A stretch of DNA of 64,000 nucleotides from an uncultured Catenibacterium sp. (GTDB lineage: Bacteria > Bacillota_I > Bacilli_A > Erysipelotrichales > Coprobacillaceae): NCBI RefSeq assembly GCF_900540665.1, contig NZ_UQGV01000001.1, positions 28,507 through 92,506 of the forward strand, given 5' to 3'. Below are positions 44,031 through 52,892 of the stretch, piece after piece. Within the stretch, counting starts at the first letter, position 1; each line of letters starts with the position of its first letter. Both the position numbers and the translations under genes were made by a program. The notes under the pieces are model-generated. The model was not told where the DNA came from. It did no database searches and saw only the letters and a program-made list of their open reading frames with translations.

Positions 44031-45827
44031 ATGAGTGAAAAAGGACGTATTCTTGCTGACCGTTATGAGTTAAAAGAACTTATTGGACAGGGCGGTATGG
44101 CCGATGTCTATCTTGCATATGATGATATATTAAAAAGAGAAGTAGCAGTCAAAATACTTCGTTCTTCTTTGACAGGAGACCCTATTTATATTACACGTTT
44201 CCATCGTGAAGCACGTGCAGCAGCTGCATTATGTCATCGTAATATTGTAGAAATCTATGATGTAGGTGAAGAAGATGATCTTTACTATATTGTCATGGAA
44301 TATGTACGTGGTCAGACGTTAAAAGAATTAATTAACAAGCGTGGTGCACTTCATTATGTTGAAGCTGTGGATATTATGAAACAGGTTGTTTCAGCTACTG
44401 CACTTGCACATTCTATGGGTATTGTACATCGTGATCTGAAGCCTCAGAATATTCTTGTCACTGATTCTGGTATTGTAAAGATTGCGGATTTCGGTATTGC
44501 CTCAATCCAGTCTTTATCCCAGGTGACTCAGACTGATACGATTATGGGCTCGCTTCACTATCTTGCACCAGAAATCGCAAGAGGTGAAAAAGCAACACCA
44601 CAGAGTGATATTTATGCCTTAGGTGTTGTCTTCTATGAATTACTAAGAGGAGATGTGCCATTTAATGGTGAGTCACCAGTAAATATCGCATTAAAGCATA
44701 TGCGTGATGAAATTCCTTCAGTACGTGCTTATAATCCAGCGATTCCTCAGTCAGTAGAAAATATCATTATCAAAGCAACTGCTAAGAATACAAATAATCG
44801 TTATCAGTGTGCAGATGATATGTTAGATGATTTAGATACATGCTTAGAACGTTTAGATGAAGAAAAGCTTACTTTTGACCAGGTCAATACTGATCCAACT
44901 ATTATTGCGAGCGATTCACAGTTCTTTACTAAAACAGCACCTATTGATCCTGAAACAACACAAACAGAAATTGAAGAAATCAAGCCTCAGGATGAGAAGA
45001 AAAAAGAACCAATGGATAAGAAAAAGAAGATTGCGATTGGTGTGGCGATTGGTGCTGTCATTGTATGTCTTGCGATTGTAGCAGGTTTCTTCTTGTTTAG
45101 TGGTAATCAAGATGGTACTATGATGGATCTAGTTGGTAAGACTGAAAAAGAAGCGAAAGCCTTATTGATTGATAAAGGTTATAAGGTATCTGATGATATC
45201 GATTATGAACTTAGCGATAAGTATGAAAAAGGACTCATTATTGCGACTGATCCGGAAGCAGGACATGCTATTAATAAGGGCGATACTGTGACATTAACTC
45301 TATCTAAGGGTAAATATATTGTCATGGAAGATTATACAGGTGTGTCTTATGATACAGCTTATAAGAAACTTACAAAGCTTGGCTACAAGGTGAAGAAGTA
45401 TGAAAAATCTGATGATGAATATAAAGAAGGTATCGTTATCGGACAGTCTATTTCTGAAGGAGAAAAACAGGATCCTAATGAAAAAGGCAAGATTATTACT
45501 TTAACAGTTTCTAAGGGTGTTACTATTACAGTTCCATCACTTTATGGTCAGGACATCAATGCCGCAAAATCAACATTGGAAAGCCAGGGCTTTACTAATG
45601 TAAAATTATCTGTTCTTCCATCACCTACTGATAGTGCAACAATTAACTCAATGTCTATTAATACAGTCGTTAAACAGTCTGTTGCACCTTATACTCAGGT
45701 AACAAGCAAGGGAACTGAAATTATCTTATATTATTACGATAAGAAACCTGCTACACCTACACCTTCTCAGCCTGATTTACCAGAAGAAGATGATGATGAC
45801 TCAAGTACATCTGCACAATCAGAATAG
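44031..45827 (+). CDS. prkC: PASTA-domain Ser/Thr protein kinase PrkC
   Basis: A 598-residue membrane kinase sensing peptidoglycan or lipid II. The cytosolic kinase domain (1-275) has GQGGMADVY, VAVKIL, catalytic HRDLKPQN, DFGIAS and APEIARGE. A Lys-rich juxtamembrane stretch precedes one helix (about 340-362, IGVAIGAVIVCLAIVAGFFLF). Outside are three PASTA repeats starting at MMDLVGKTEKEA, YIVMEDYTGVSY and VTITVPSLYGQD, and an acidic Ser/Thr/Pro tail. The ATG at 44031 follows GAAGGGAGAAG. Confidence 0.96.
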   Translation: MSEKGRILADRYELKELIGQGGMADVYLAYDDILKREVAVKILRSSLTGDPIYITRFHREARAAAALCHRNIVEIYDVGEEDDLYYIVMEYVRGQTLKELINKRGALHYVEAVDIMKQVVSATALAHSMGIVHRDLKPQNILVTDSGIVKIADFGIASIQSLSQVTQTDTIMGSLHYLAPEIARGEKATPQSDIYALGVVFYELLRGDVPFNGESPVNIALKHMRDEIPSVRAYNPAIPQSVENIIIKATAKNTNNRYQCADDMLDDLDTCLERLDEEKLTFDQVNTDPTIIASDSQFFTKTAPIDPETTQTEIEEIKPQDEKKKEPMDKKKKIAIGVAIGAVIVCLAIVAGFFLFSGNQDGTMMDLVGKTEKEAKALLIDKGYKVSDDIDYELSDKYEKGLIIATDPEAGHAINKGDTVTLTLSKGKYIVMEDYTGVSYDTAYKKLTKLGYKVKKYEKSDDEYKEGIVIGQSISEGEKQDPNEKGKIITLTVSKGVTITVPSLYGQDINAAKSTLESQGFTNVKLSVLPSPTDSATINSMSINTVVKQSVAPYTQVTSKGTEIILYYYDKKPATPTPSQPDLPEEDDDDSSTSAQSE

Positions 45828-45835
45828 GTGAATAT

Positions 45836-46702
45836 ATGCCTAAAGGTCAAATTATAAAAGTTCTTGCAGGATTCTACTATGTAGATACAGGTGAAAAAGT
45901 TGTAAGCTGTAAGGCACGCGGTAAATTTAGAAATAGAGGACAGAAACCTCTTGTAGGAGACTTCTGCAGCTTCCAGGAAGAAAAGGATGGTTCAGGTTAT
46001 ATCCTTTCTCTTGATGAAAGACATAACCAGTTAGAAAGACCTGCTATTTGTAATATAGATCAAGCTCTTCTTGTATTTTCTATTGCCCAGCCGGACTTTG
46101 ATCAGATGCTTCTTGATCAGTTCCTCGCAATGGTTGAATATGAGAAGATTAAGCCAATTATCATTATTACTAAGATAGATCTTAATAGAGAACTTGTTCC
46201 TGTAATCAAAAAGAAGTACAATGCATATGATCTATATTTTGTATCCAGTAAAGAAAATGAGGGTATTGAAGAAATCAAACCACTTTTAAAGAATCGTGTT
46301 ACAGTTGTGACAGGACAGAGTGGTGTAGGTAAATCAAGTCTTCTGAATGCCTTAAACATTGAATTGAATATTGAGACAAATGAAATCTCACAGGCATTAG
46401 GAAGAGGAAAACATACGACAAGACATGTTGAACTGATTCCGATGTATGGTGGCTATATTGCAGATACACCTGGTTTCTCTTCTTTGGAACTGAAGATGGA
46501 ACCAGTAGAACTAGCGACTACTTATCATGATTTTAGAGAATTATCTCGTCATTGTAAGTTTAGGGGATGTCTTCACGATAGTGAACCAAAGTGTGCTGTG
46601 AAAGAAGCTGTTGAAGCAGGAGACATAGATCAAACAAGATATGAAGATTACCTGCAGTTATTAAAGCAGGTAAAAGAAAGGAAAGATAAAAGATATGGTT
46701 AA
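45836..46702 (+). CDS. rsgA: ribosome small subunit-dependent GTPase RsgA
   Basis: A 288-residue circularly permuted GTPase that checks 30S maturation. An OB domain (1-65) is followed by G-motifs in permuted order: TKIDL (G4), GQSGVGKSSLLN (G1), the G2 region ending in KHTTRHVELI, and DTPGFSSLEL (G3). A zinc-binding C-terminus has CKFRGCLHDSEPKCAVK. PrkC and RsgA are neighbours in many Firmicutes, and RsgA is a known PrkC substrate in some. It overlaps rpe by eight bases. Confidence 0.96.
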   Translation: MPKGQIIKVLAGFYYVDTGEKVVSCKARGKFRNRGQKPLVGDFCSFQEEKDGSGYILSLDERHNQLERPAICNIDQALLVFSIAQPDFDQMLLDQFLAMVEYEKIKPIIIITKIDLNRELVPVIKKKYNAYDLYFVSSKENEGIEEIKPLLKNRVTVVTGQSGVGKSSLLNALNIELNIETNEISQALGRGKHTTRHVELIPMYGGYIADTPGFSSLELKMEPVELATTYHDFRELSRHCKFRGCLHDSEPKCAVKEAVEAGDIDQTRYEDYLQLLKQVKERKDKRYG

Positions 46703-47339
46703 AATTGCACCTTCAGTATTATCCGCTGATTTTGCGCATCTTAAAGAAGATATTGATACAATCTATGATGGAGGAAAGTCATGGATTCATTATGATGTCA
46801 TGGATGGACACTTTGTACCGAATATTTCATTTGGTTATAGTATCTTGAGTAATGTCCGTGCTGTCACTGATTTATTTATTGATGTTCATTTGATGATCAC
46901 TGATCCAGGTCAGTATTTAGATGAATTCATCAATGCAGGTGCAGATCTCATTACATTCCATATTGAAGCTGTATCAAGCGTACAGGAAGCACGTGTCCTT
47001 GTTCAGCGTATTCATGATGCAGGATGTCTTGCTTCTATCTCTATTAAACCAGGAACTGATGTAGAAGCTATTAAACCATTCCTAGATGATTTAGATATGG
47101 TTCTTGTTATGAGTGTTGAACCAGGATTTGGAGGTCAGTCATTCAATCCTGCAGCATTAGATAAGATTACTGAATTAAAAGAAATCAGAAATGATAGACG
47201 CTATCTTATTGAAGTAGATGGTGGTATCAATGAAAATACAGCCAACCTATGCCGTGGGGCTGGGGCAGATGTTCTTGTGGCTGGAAGCTATGTCTTCAAA
47301 GCAGAAAATAGACAGGAAGCTATTGACTCACTCAAATGA
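46695..47339 (+). CDS. rpe: ribulose-phosphate 3-epimerase
   Basis: A 214-residue TIM-barrel enzyme interconverting ribulose-5-P and xylulose-5-P. Motifs: APSVLSADFAHL, metal and catalytic HYDVMDGHFVPNISFG, VHLMI, MSVEPGFGGQSF and the phosphate-binding EVDGGINENT. It overlaps rsgA upstream and thiN downstream by four bases (ATGA). Confidence 0.97.
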   Translation: MVKIAPSVLSADFAHLKEDIDTIYDGGKSWIHYDVMDGHFVPNISFGYSILSNVRAVTDLFIDVHLMITDPGQYLDEFINAGADLITFHIEAVSSVQEARVLVQRIHDAGCLASISIKPGTDVEAIKPFLDDLDMVLVMSVEPGFGGQSFNPAALDKITELKEIRNDRRYLIEVDGGINENTANLCRGAGADVLVAGSYVFKAENRQEAIDSLK

Positions 47340-47935
47340 AAATAGGCTTATACGCAAGCATGAATAATGGGGATGTCTTCAATAAAGACATCCCTTATAT
47401 TGCGATTGATGGTGGTTTAGAACATCTGCACCGTCAATTTATTAAACCATTATTCGCAATCGGAGACTTTGATTCTCTAGAACATAAAGAATATCTTGAG
47501 GGGCTAGAAGTTTTGAGTTTTCCTACACATAAGGATGAAACAGATACCGAACTCGCCATTAGTGAAGCACTTAATAGAGGTTATGATGAAATAGATCTTT
47601 ATGGTGTCATTGGTGGACGTATTGATCATTTTCTAGGAGTACTCATTTATTTAAGACAGCATCCAGATATTAAGATTACACTCTATGATGAAATCAATAG
47701 AATCTATTTGCTGCCTAAAGGAACACATCAAATAGACTGTACTGAGTATAAGTACTTCTCCTGCTTTACTGAAAAGACTTGTACTCTCACATTAAAGAAT
47801 TGTGATTATCCTCTTGATGGTTATACATTAGAACCTCATGATCCATTATGTATCTCTAATCAATGTCATGGCATTCTAACAATTGAAAATAGTGAAGATC
47901 TTATCTTCATTGAATCACAAAGAATAGGGGAATAA
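47336..47935 (+). CDS. thiN: thiamine pyrophosphokinase
   Basis: A 199-residue enzyme making thiamine diphosphate from thiamine and ATP. It shows YIAIDGGLEHLHRQF, AIGDFDSLEH, FPTHKDETDTELAISEAL and GVIGGRIDHFLGVLIYL, all conserved. Last gene of the conserved gmk-thiN run; the MATE gene begins one base after its stop. Confidence 0.95.
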   Translation: MKIGLYASMNNGDVFNKDIPYIAIDGGLEHLHRQFIKPLFAIGDFDSLEHKEYLEGLEVLSFPTHKDETDTELAISEALNRGYDEIDLYGVIGGRIDHFLGVLIYLRQHPDIKITLYDEINRIYLLPKGTHQIDCTEYKYFSCFTEKTCTLTLKNCDYPLDGYTLEPHDPLCISNQCHGILTIENSEDLIFIESQRIGE

Positions 47936-47936
47936 T

Positions 47937-49295
47937 ATGGCAGAAAATAAAGACTTTCTTGCGACTGAACCAGTAGGTAAACTATTAAGACAACTTGCTT
48001 TACCGACAGTCATAGCTCAATTAATCAACATGCTCTACAATATTGTAGACCGTATGTTTATTGGTCATATTCCCCATACTGGTGCACTTGCGCTAACAGG
48101 AGTTGGTGTCTGTATGCCGTTAATCATGATTGTGACAGCCTTTGCCTCTCTAGTAGGAAATGGCGGGGCACCACGTGCTTCTATTTATATGGGACAGGGA
48201 AATCATGATCATGCAGAAAAGATTTTAGGAAACTGTTTTATTACACAGATTATTGTCTCTATTGTATTAACACTTATTCTATTCTTTGGAAATCGTACCT
48301 TCCTACTTGCTTTTGGTGCAAGCAGTAACACAATCTCTTATGCAGTTGCTTATATGAATATCTATGCGATAGGAACGCTTTTTGTCCAATTAACACTAGG
48401 TATGAATATGTTTATTACGGCCCAGGGGTTTGCGAAGAACGGAATGATTTCTGTCGTCATTGGGGCATTATGTAATGTCATCCTCGATCCTATTTTAATC
48501 TTTGGATTCAATCTAGGTGTCAAAGGTGCGGCTCTTGCGACAATCATCTCACAGGGGTGTTCATGTCTTTATGTTCTTCGCTTCCTATTTGGCAAAAAGA
48601 CCAAACTTAAAATAAAAAAGAAAAACTTATCTTTAGATAACTCAGTCATCTTACCTTGTCTTGCATTAGGCCTTTCTACCTTTGTGATGCAGTCAAGTGA
48701 AAGTGTCATCCAGGTCTGCTTTAATTCTTCTTTATTAAAATATGGAGGAGATATTGCAGTAGGCGCAATGACAATCTTGACTAGCGTCATGCAGTTTGCG
48801 ATGCTTCCTTTACAGGGATTAGGACAGGGGGCACAGCCAATTATCAGTTATAACTATGGAGCTAAGAATAAAGAACGTGTTCAAATGACATTTAAATTAT
48901 TACTAAAAGTCAATCTTGCATTCTCAATATGTATTTGGCTTCTTATTCAGATTTTCCCACAATTATTTGTAGGACTATTTACGAACGCATCAGAACTCTC
49001 ACTCTTTACCACAAAAGCACTTCGAATCTATATGGCTGTTGTAGGATTATTTGGAATTCAGATTGCTTGTCAGATGACATTTGTAGCTTTAGGTAATGCG
49101 AAAGCCTCTGTAATAGTGGCAGTCACTAGAAAATTCATTCTCTTAATACCACTTATTTATATTATGCCTGCATTACTTGCAGATAAGACAATGGCTGTTT
49201 ACTTGGCAGAACCAGTGGCAGATCTTTTTGCGATTACATTTACAGTATTATTGTTTAGAAAACAATTCAAGAAAGCATTGAGTGAACTGAGTTAA
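47937..49295 (+). CDS. MATE-family efflux transporter
   Basis: A 452-residue antiporter with twelve predicted helices in two six-helix halves. MATE signatures include the early LLRQLALPTVIAQLINMLYNIVDRMFIGHI and LPLQGLGQGAQPIISYNYGAKN at the start of the second half. It exports cationic drugs or metabolites by Na+ or H+ exchange; the substrate is unknown. It is one base from thiN, likely transcribed with that operon, and ends at a terminator over its stop codon. Confidence 0.92.
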   Translation: MAENKDFLATEPVGKLLRQLALPTVIAQLINMLYNIVDRMFIGHIPHTGALALTGVGVCMPLIMIVTAFASLVGNGGAPRASIYMGQGNHDHAEKILGNCFITQIIVSIVLTLILFFGNRTFLLAFGASSNTISYAVAYMNIYAIGTLFVQLTLGMNMFITAQGFAKNGMISVVIGALCNVILDPILIFGFNLGVKGAALATIISQGCSCLYVLRFLFGKKTKLKIKKKNLSLDNSVILPCLALGLSTFVMQSSESVIQVCFNSSLLKYGGDIAVGAMTILTSVMQFAMLPLQGLGQGAQPIISYNYGAKNKERVQMTFKLLLKVNLAFSICIWLLIQIFPQLFVGLFTNASELSLFTTKALRIYMAVVGLFGIQIACQMTFVALGNAKASVIVAVTRKFILLIPLIYIMPALLADKTMAVYLAEPVADLFAITFTVLLFRKQFKKALSELS

Positions 49296-49311
49296 CCTCA
49301 GTTCATTTTTT
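49283..49311 (+). terminator. terminator after the MATE gene
   Basis: TGAACTGAG and CTCAGTTCA perfect arms, five-base loop, TTTTTT tail, spanning the stop codon. Confidence 0.9.
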
Positions 49312-49338
49312 GCGGGTAAAAGTCAAATATGTTATAAT
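49310..49338 (+). promoter_or_regulatory. promoter of the LuxR-type membrane regulator
   Basis: TTGCGG (49310-49315) and TATAAT (49333-49338) with a 17-base spacer, 29 bases before the start codon. Confidence 0.65.
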
Positions 49339-49367
49339 TATGTTATTCAAATTGAGGAGATTATGAA

Positions 49368-50717
49368 ATGGACGCAAAGGTAAATTTAAAAAATAATATA
49401 TATATTATCCTACGGATGGGCTTATTCACCTTTATTTTTCTGGGAACAGAATATCTCTATGTAGATTTACTTTCACAAATCTTAGTACATAATGAGACAG
49501 TTGTACTTGCACAAAATTATGCATTAGGTGCGAGTACAATTGGTTTCCTATTGTATCCTATATTTAATCGTTTATTGAGTAATCACTTTAAAAAGATAGG
49601 TCTCCTATTAATTGGTTTTATATCTACTTGTGGACTTGTCCTCATGACTTCATCCTTTACTTTTGCGATAGGACTTCTATTATTTCTTATACTAGGAATA
49701 TTAGGAAGTGGTGTCTATTATCACTCTATGTGTATGATGGAGACGGATCAGTATCTTGCAAGAGTAGTAGGGATATCTTATTTTCTAGGTATCATGCTTC
49801 AATTTTTAAGTAATAATCTGATTCAATCAAAGGTTATACAATCTATTTTATTATCTATTTCTTTATTGATATTGTTCATTCTTTTGATCAAAAATAGACC
49901 AATATCTCTTCATGAAGAAAAACGGGCTCAAAAATCAAATACAGTAGGAATTATCTTGATTATATTAATTGCGTTAATGACATGTATGTTTAGTACTTTA
50001 GATAATGCAGTGACATTGGTTCATGCAGGAGGACATATGGATATCGGTCAATGGCCTAGAATCCTTCTTGCCTTGAGTGGCTTAGTCTCTGGTTTTATTT
50101 TTGATTTACAAAATAGAAGATATATGGGAATCACTATTTACTGTATTATGGTCTTATCCACTATCTGCATTGCGGTACTTAAATTTGCAGGTCCATTTAC
50201 GTTAGGACTTATGATCTTTTATTTATCAGCTGGTTTCTTTGCGGTATTCTTTATAACTGCATTCATGGAAATAGCGCGTTATATGAAGGTGCCAGAATTA
50301 TGGGCTGGTATGGGACGTGCAATCAATAATATCATTGCAGCGATTATTGCGAGTCCAGTACTTGTGTTACTTTCTTCAAATAGTAATCTATCCGTAATTA
50401 TCCTAATCTTAGTGTTATTTGTGGCAGTAAGTATTGTCTCTGTGATTTATACAGTTCAAAAAAATAACTTTATCAAGAAGCAGACGACAGAAGTCATAGA
50501 TGAAAAAGAGAAGATTAGAAGATTCTCTGAACTATATTCATTGACTGAAAGAGAATCAGAAGTATTTGATCATCTTGTGAATACTGAAGATAGTATTCAA
50601 GTGATTGCTGAAAATCTCTATGTATCTAAAAGAACATTAGAAAGATATGTCTCAGCTATCTATGAAAAAACAGGTGTTAAATCCCGTATTGGTTTATTAA
50701 ATCTCTATAATAAGTAG
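49368..50717 (+). CDS. polytopic membrane protein with C-terminal LuxR-type HTH
   Basis: A 449-residue protein whose first 370 residues hold about twelve hydrophobic helices, MFS-like in pattern, and whose last 65 are a LuxR/GerE helix-turn-helix (LYSLTERESEVFDHLV, IQVIAENLYVSKRTLERYVSAIYEKTGVKSRIGLLNL). This one-component design, a transporter-like sensor fused to a cytosolic DNA-binding domain, is known mainly from Eggerthella-type and some gut Firmicute genomes. GAGGAG upstream supports the ATG at 49368. Targets are unknown; the surface-protein genes downstream are possible ones. Confidence 0.85.
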   Translation: MDAKVNLKNNIYIILRMGLFTFIFLGTEYLYVDLLSQILVHNETVVLAQNYALGASTIGFLLYPIFNRLLSNHFKKIGLLLIGFISTCGLVLMTSSFTFAIGLLLFLILGILGSGVYYHSMCMMETDQYLARVVGISYFLGIMLQFLSNNLIQSKVIQSILLSISLLILFILLIKNRPISLHEEKRAQKSNTVGIILIILIALMTCMFSTLDNAVTLVHAGGHMDIGQWPRILLALSGLVSGFIFDLQNRRYMGITIYCIMVLSTICIAVLKFAGPFTLGLMIFYLSAGFFAVFFITAFMEIARYMKVPELWAGMGRAINNIIAAIIASPVLVLLSSNSNLSVIILILVLFVAVSIVSVIYTVQKNNFIKKQTTEVIDEKEKIRRFSELYSLTERESEVFDHLVNTEDSIQVIAENLYVSKRTLERYVSAIYEKTGVKSRIGLLNLYNK

Positions 50718-50750
50718 AGCCTTTCATTTTTGAAGGGCTTTTTTTTTATT
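50716..50750 (+). terminator. terminator after the LuxR-type gene
   Basis: AGCCTTTCA and TGAAGGGCT arms (one T-G) with a nine-T tail. Confidence 0.85.
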
Positions 50751-50788
50751 TGTTTAAAAAACTGCTTATATAACATGTAAATCTTGTT

Positions 50789-50806
50789 TTGGCGGTGCTC
50801 CGCCAA
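50789..50806. repeat. GC-rich hairpin in the gap before the broken ORF
   Basis: TTGGCGG-TGCT-CCGCCAA, a perfect hairpin in AT-rich DNA; TTTGTTTTGGCGG is repeated without its partner arm around 50817-50829. The gap 50751-50911 otherwise shows nothing I recognise. A similar TGGCGAA-GTA-TTCGCCA hairpin lies at 51201-51217. Confidence 0.5.
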
Positions 50807-50911
50807 GGCCATTTCTTTGTTTTGGCGGACTTCCCTTATATACTTACACCTATTTACCTCCTACAATAACACTAGCATTTGTATCAATAGATGCATGGAA
50901 GGAGGAAAGTC

Positions 50912-51277
50912 ATGAATACAGCCCAAAGAATGCTTCCGTATGCGAGACAATATGTGATCATAGCCATCTATGAAATACTAGAGCATGATGGTGTACCCTA
51001 TAAAAAAACGGACTCGTCAACAGTCGTATTCCATGGAAATAAAGGCATCTTTTCTGTTTCTGTAAGTGAACAGGTAAAAGGAACATAACTATTTGTCACA
51101 ATGGAACATGCAAATGCAGCCTTATCACAAGCTGGTTCACAGCGTGCGATTAACGCTATCACCAGACAAATCTCAGATTATATTGAAAATGAAACAGTTA
51201 TGGCGAAGTATTCGCCAAAAAGAATTTTTAAGAGCTTCATAATCAGGCTAAGGAAATGGAGGAAATGTTATGAATAA
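50912..51277 (+). pseudogene. unknown small gene interrupted by one stop codon
   Basis: The ATG at 50912 has GGAGGAAAG upstream and reads 58 residues (MNTAQRMLPYARQYVIIAIYEIL..., SSTVVFHGNKGIFSVSV) to TAA at 51086-51088. The same frame continues for another 62 codons with protein-like composition (MEHANAALSQAGSQRAINAITRQISDYIENE) to TAA at 51275. A single nonsense change, for example CAA or AAA to TAA, would explain this. I recognise no family. It could also be a genuine 58-residue product. It ends over the start of the surface-protein gene. Confidence 0.55.
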
Positions 51278-52868
51278 ACTTACAAAGACATTAAGAATTG
51301 CATGTATGATACTCATTGCGATTATGATTGGAATATCAGATATGATCAGTGCAAGTGCTACAACAATCACAAATAATGGACAATATTCACTCGTATTACA
51401 TTCTGATCCCGATGGTTGGAATCCAAACTTTGAAGGTGAATATGGTAAAATAGTTAAATTTAACGTTGCAGAGGGAGAAACAACAATTAAAGTATCTGAG
51501 CTTACAAAAGGTATTACACCATTCAATGGAGAAAATGAATTCTCTCATTGGGAAACAATGGAAGGAGAAAAAGCTGGTGATGAATTAAATATCTCTGATT
51601 TTACACAAGAAGGTAATTTTTATACTTCTAGTGGTGAAGAAATCAGTTATTCTAAGGGTTTAATTTTAAATGCAAAATTCCAAGATAAATCATTAAATGA
51701 ATCTGGAAACTATTATGTAACTTTAGATGCTTTTGGCGGAACTCTTAATGGTAAAGCAGAAGTTTTATTACAGAGTAAAAAAGAAGAATTCAAGACCATT
51801 GATTTAACTCAGTATACACCAGTAAGAAAAGGTTATACTTTTGTAGGCTGGGATTTAAATGGAGAATTTGTGAATTCAGTAGATGCATCCGCTTTTATAA
51901 AAAATTCTGCTGTAAGAATTACTGCAACTTATAAAAGTGATACATTTGATAATAAATATATTACAGTAACACTAAACGGGAATGGTGGCATGATTGAAGG
52001 TAAGGAATCTCATATATGTAATTATGTAGGTGGAGCTAATTCAGGAACATCTATGTCACTATTACCATATACACCAGTGAGAGATGGTTATACTTTTAAT
52101 GGCTGGAATACTAAAAAAGATGGTAGTGGAAAAAATCTAAAATATATCTACTGGAGATCCTGGGATAACGATGAAGAGTCAAATAAAGAATTTGATAAAG
52201 ATACTTTAATTGAAGAAAGTGATGGTTATTCAAGATATAAAAATATTACTCTCTATGCATCTTGGACTAAGAATCCTGATTCTACACCAGAACCAATAGA
52301 AACAGTTAAAAAACTAGAAAGTACTGGAGACATTCAGGGAACTATTGAATTTGAAGAAGGTATTAATAAGAACTACAAACTAGATATTAAGAAAGTAGAA
52401 GTAAAGAAAGACTTAACAAATAAGAACATTAAGTTTATAGCTGATATTAATGTATTGAATGGTGATACTGTTGTAAAGATTGCCCATACAAAGATGAAAG
52501 TCAGACTTGCATTGCCAGAAGATTTAAAAGGTTATGATAAGTATGAAGTTGTTTATATTTTAGATGATGAGATTAAAGAAGCAATTCCTGCAGTTATAGA
52601 GGATGGTTATATTACCTTCATTACAACTCACTTAAGCCAGTATGGAATTATCGCTACTAAGAATAATACAGCTGCCCAAGACAAGAATACTGTTATTACT
52701 CCAAATGGTAATAATTCCGCTAATACATCAACTAAAAATAAGAAAACTGATAAAATAGTAAAGGATACTCCTAAAACTGGAGATAACACAAATCTTGTAT
52801 TAGTAATTGGTACATTATTAATCAGTGCTTTTGTATGTATGAGTTTAAAGAAGAAAAAAGAAATGTAG
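51270..52868 (+). CDS. sortase-anchored surface protein with InlB-type repeats
   Basis: A 532-residue secreted protein. Signal peptide: MNKLTKTLRIACMILIAIMIG to about residue 30 (SASA). Three Listeria-Bacteroides (InlB B) repeat-like units follow, for example VTLDAFGGTLNG...YTPVRKGYTFVGWDLNG and VTLNGNGGMIEG...YTPVRDGYTFNGWNTKKDGSG. The C-terminus has the sorting signal TPKTGDN, a hydrophobic helix and KKKKEM, a variant of LPxTG with Thr first. Probably an adhesin or a matrix protein. GGAGG precedes the ATG at 51270. The next gene encodes a second protein with the same sorting segment. Confidence 0.88.
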   Translation: MNKLTKTLRIACMILIAIMIGISDMISASATTITNNGQYSLVLHSDPDGWNPNFEGEYGKIVKFNVAEGETTIKVSELTKGITPFNGENEFSHWETMEGEKAGDELNISDFTQEGNFYTSSGEEISYSKGLILNAKFQDKSLNESGNYYVTLDAFGGTLNGKAEVLLQSKKEEFKTIDLTQYTPVRKGYTFVGWDLNGEFVNSVDASAFIKNSAVRITATYKSDTFDNKYITVTLNGNGGMIEGKESHICNYVGGANSGTSMSLLPYTPVRDGYTFNGWNTKKDGSGKNLKYIYWRSWDNDEESNKEFDKDTLIEESDGYSRYKNITLYASWTKNPDSTPEPIETVKKLESTGDIQGTIEFEEGINKNYKLDIKKVEVKKDLTNKNIKFIADINVLNGDTVVKIAHTKMKVRLALPEDLKGYDKYEVVYILDDEIKEAIPAVIEDGYITFITTHLSQYGIIATKNNTAAQDKNTVITPNGNNSANTSTKNKKTDKIVKDTPKTGDNTNLVLVIGTLLISAFVCMSLKKKKEM

Positions 52869-52892
52869 AGCCTAAGAAAGGGGGCTGACAAT

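Noticed and set aside
50789..51217. GGCG/CGCC hairpins as ends of a small transposon around the broken ORF
   Set aside because: The two hairpins differ in sequence and are not inverted copies of each other; no target duplication is visible.
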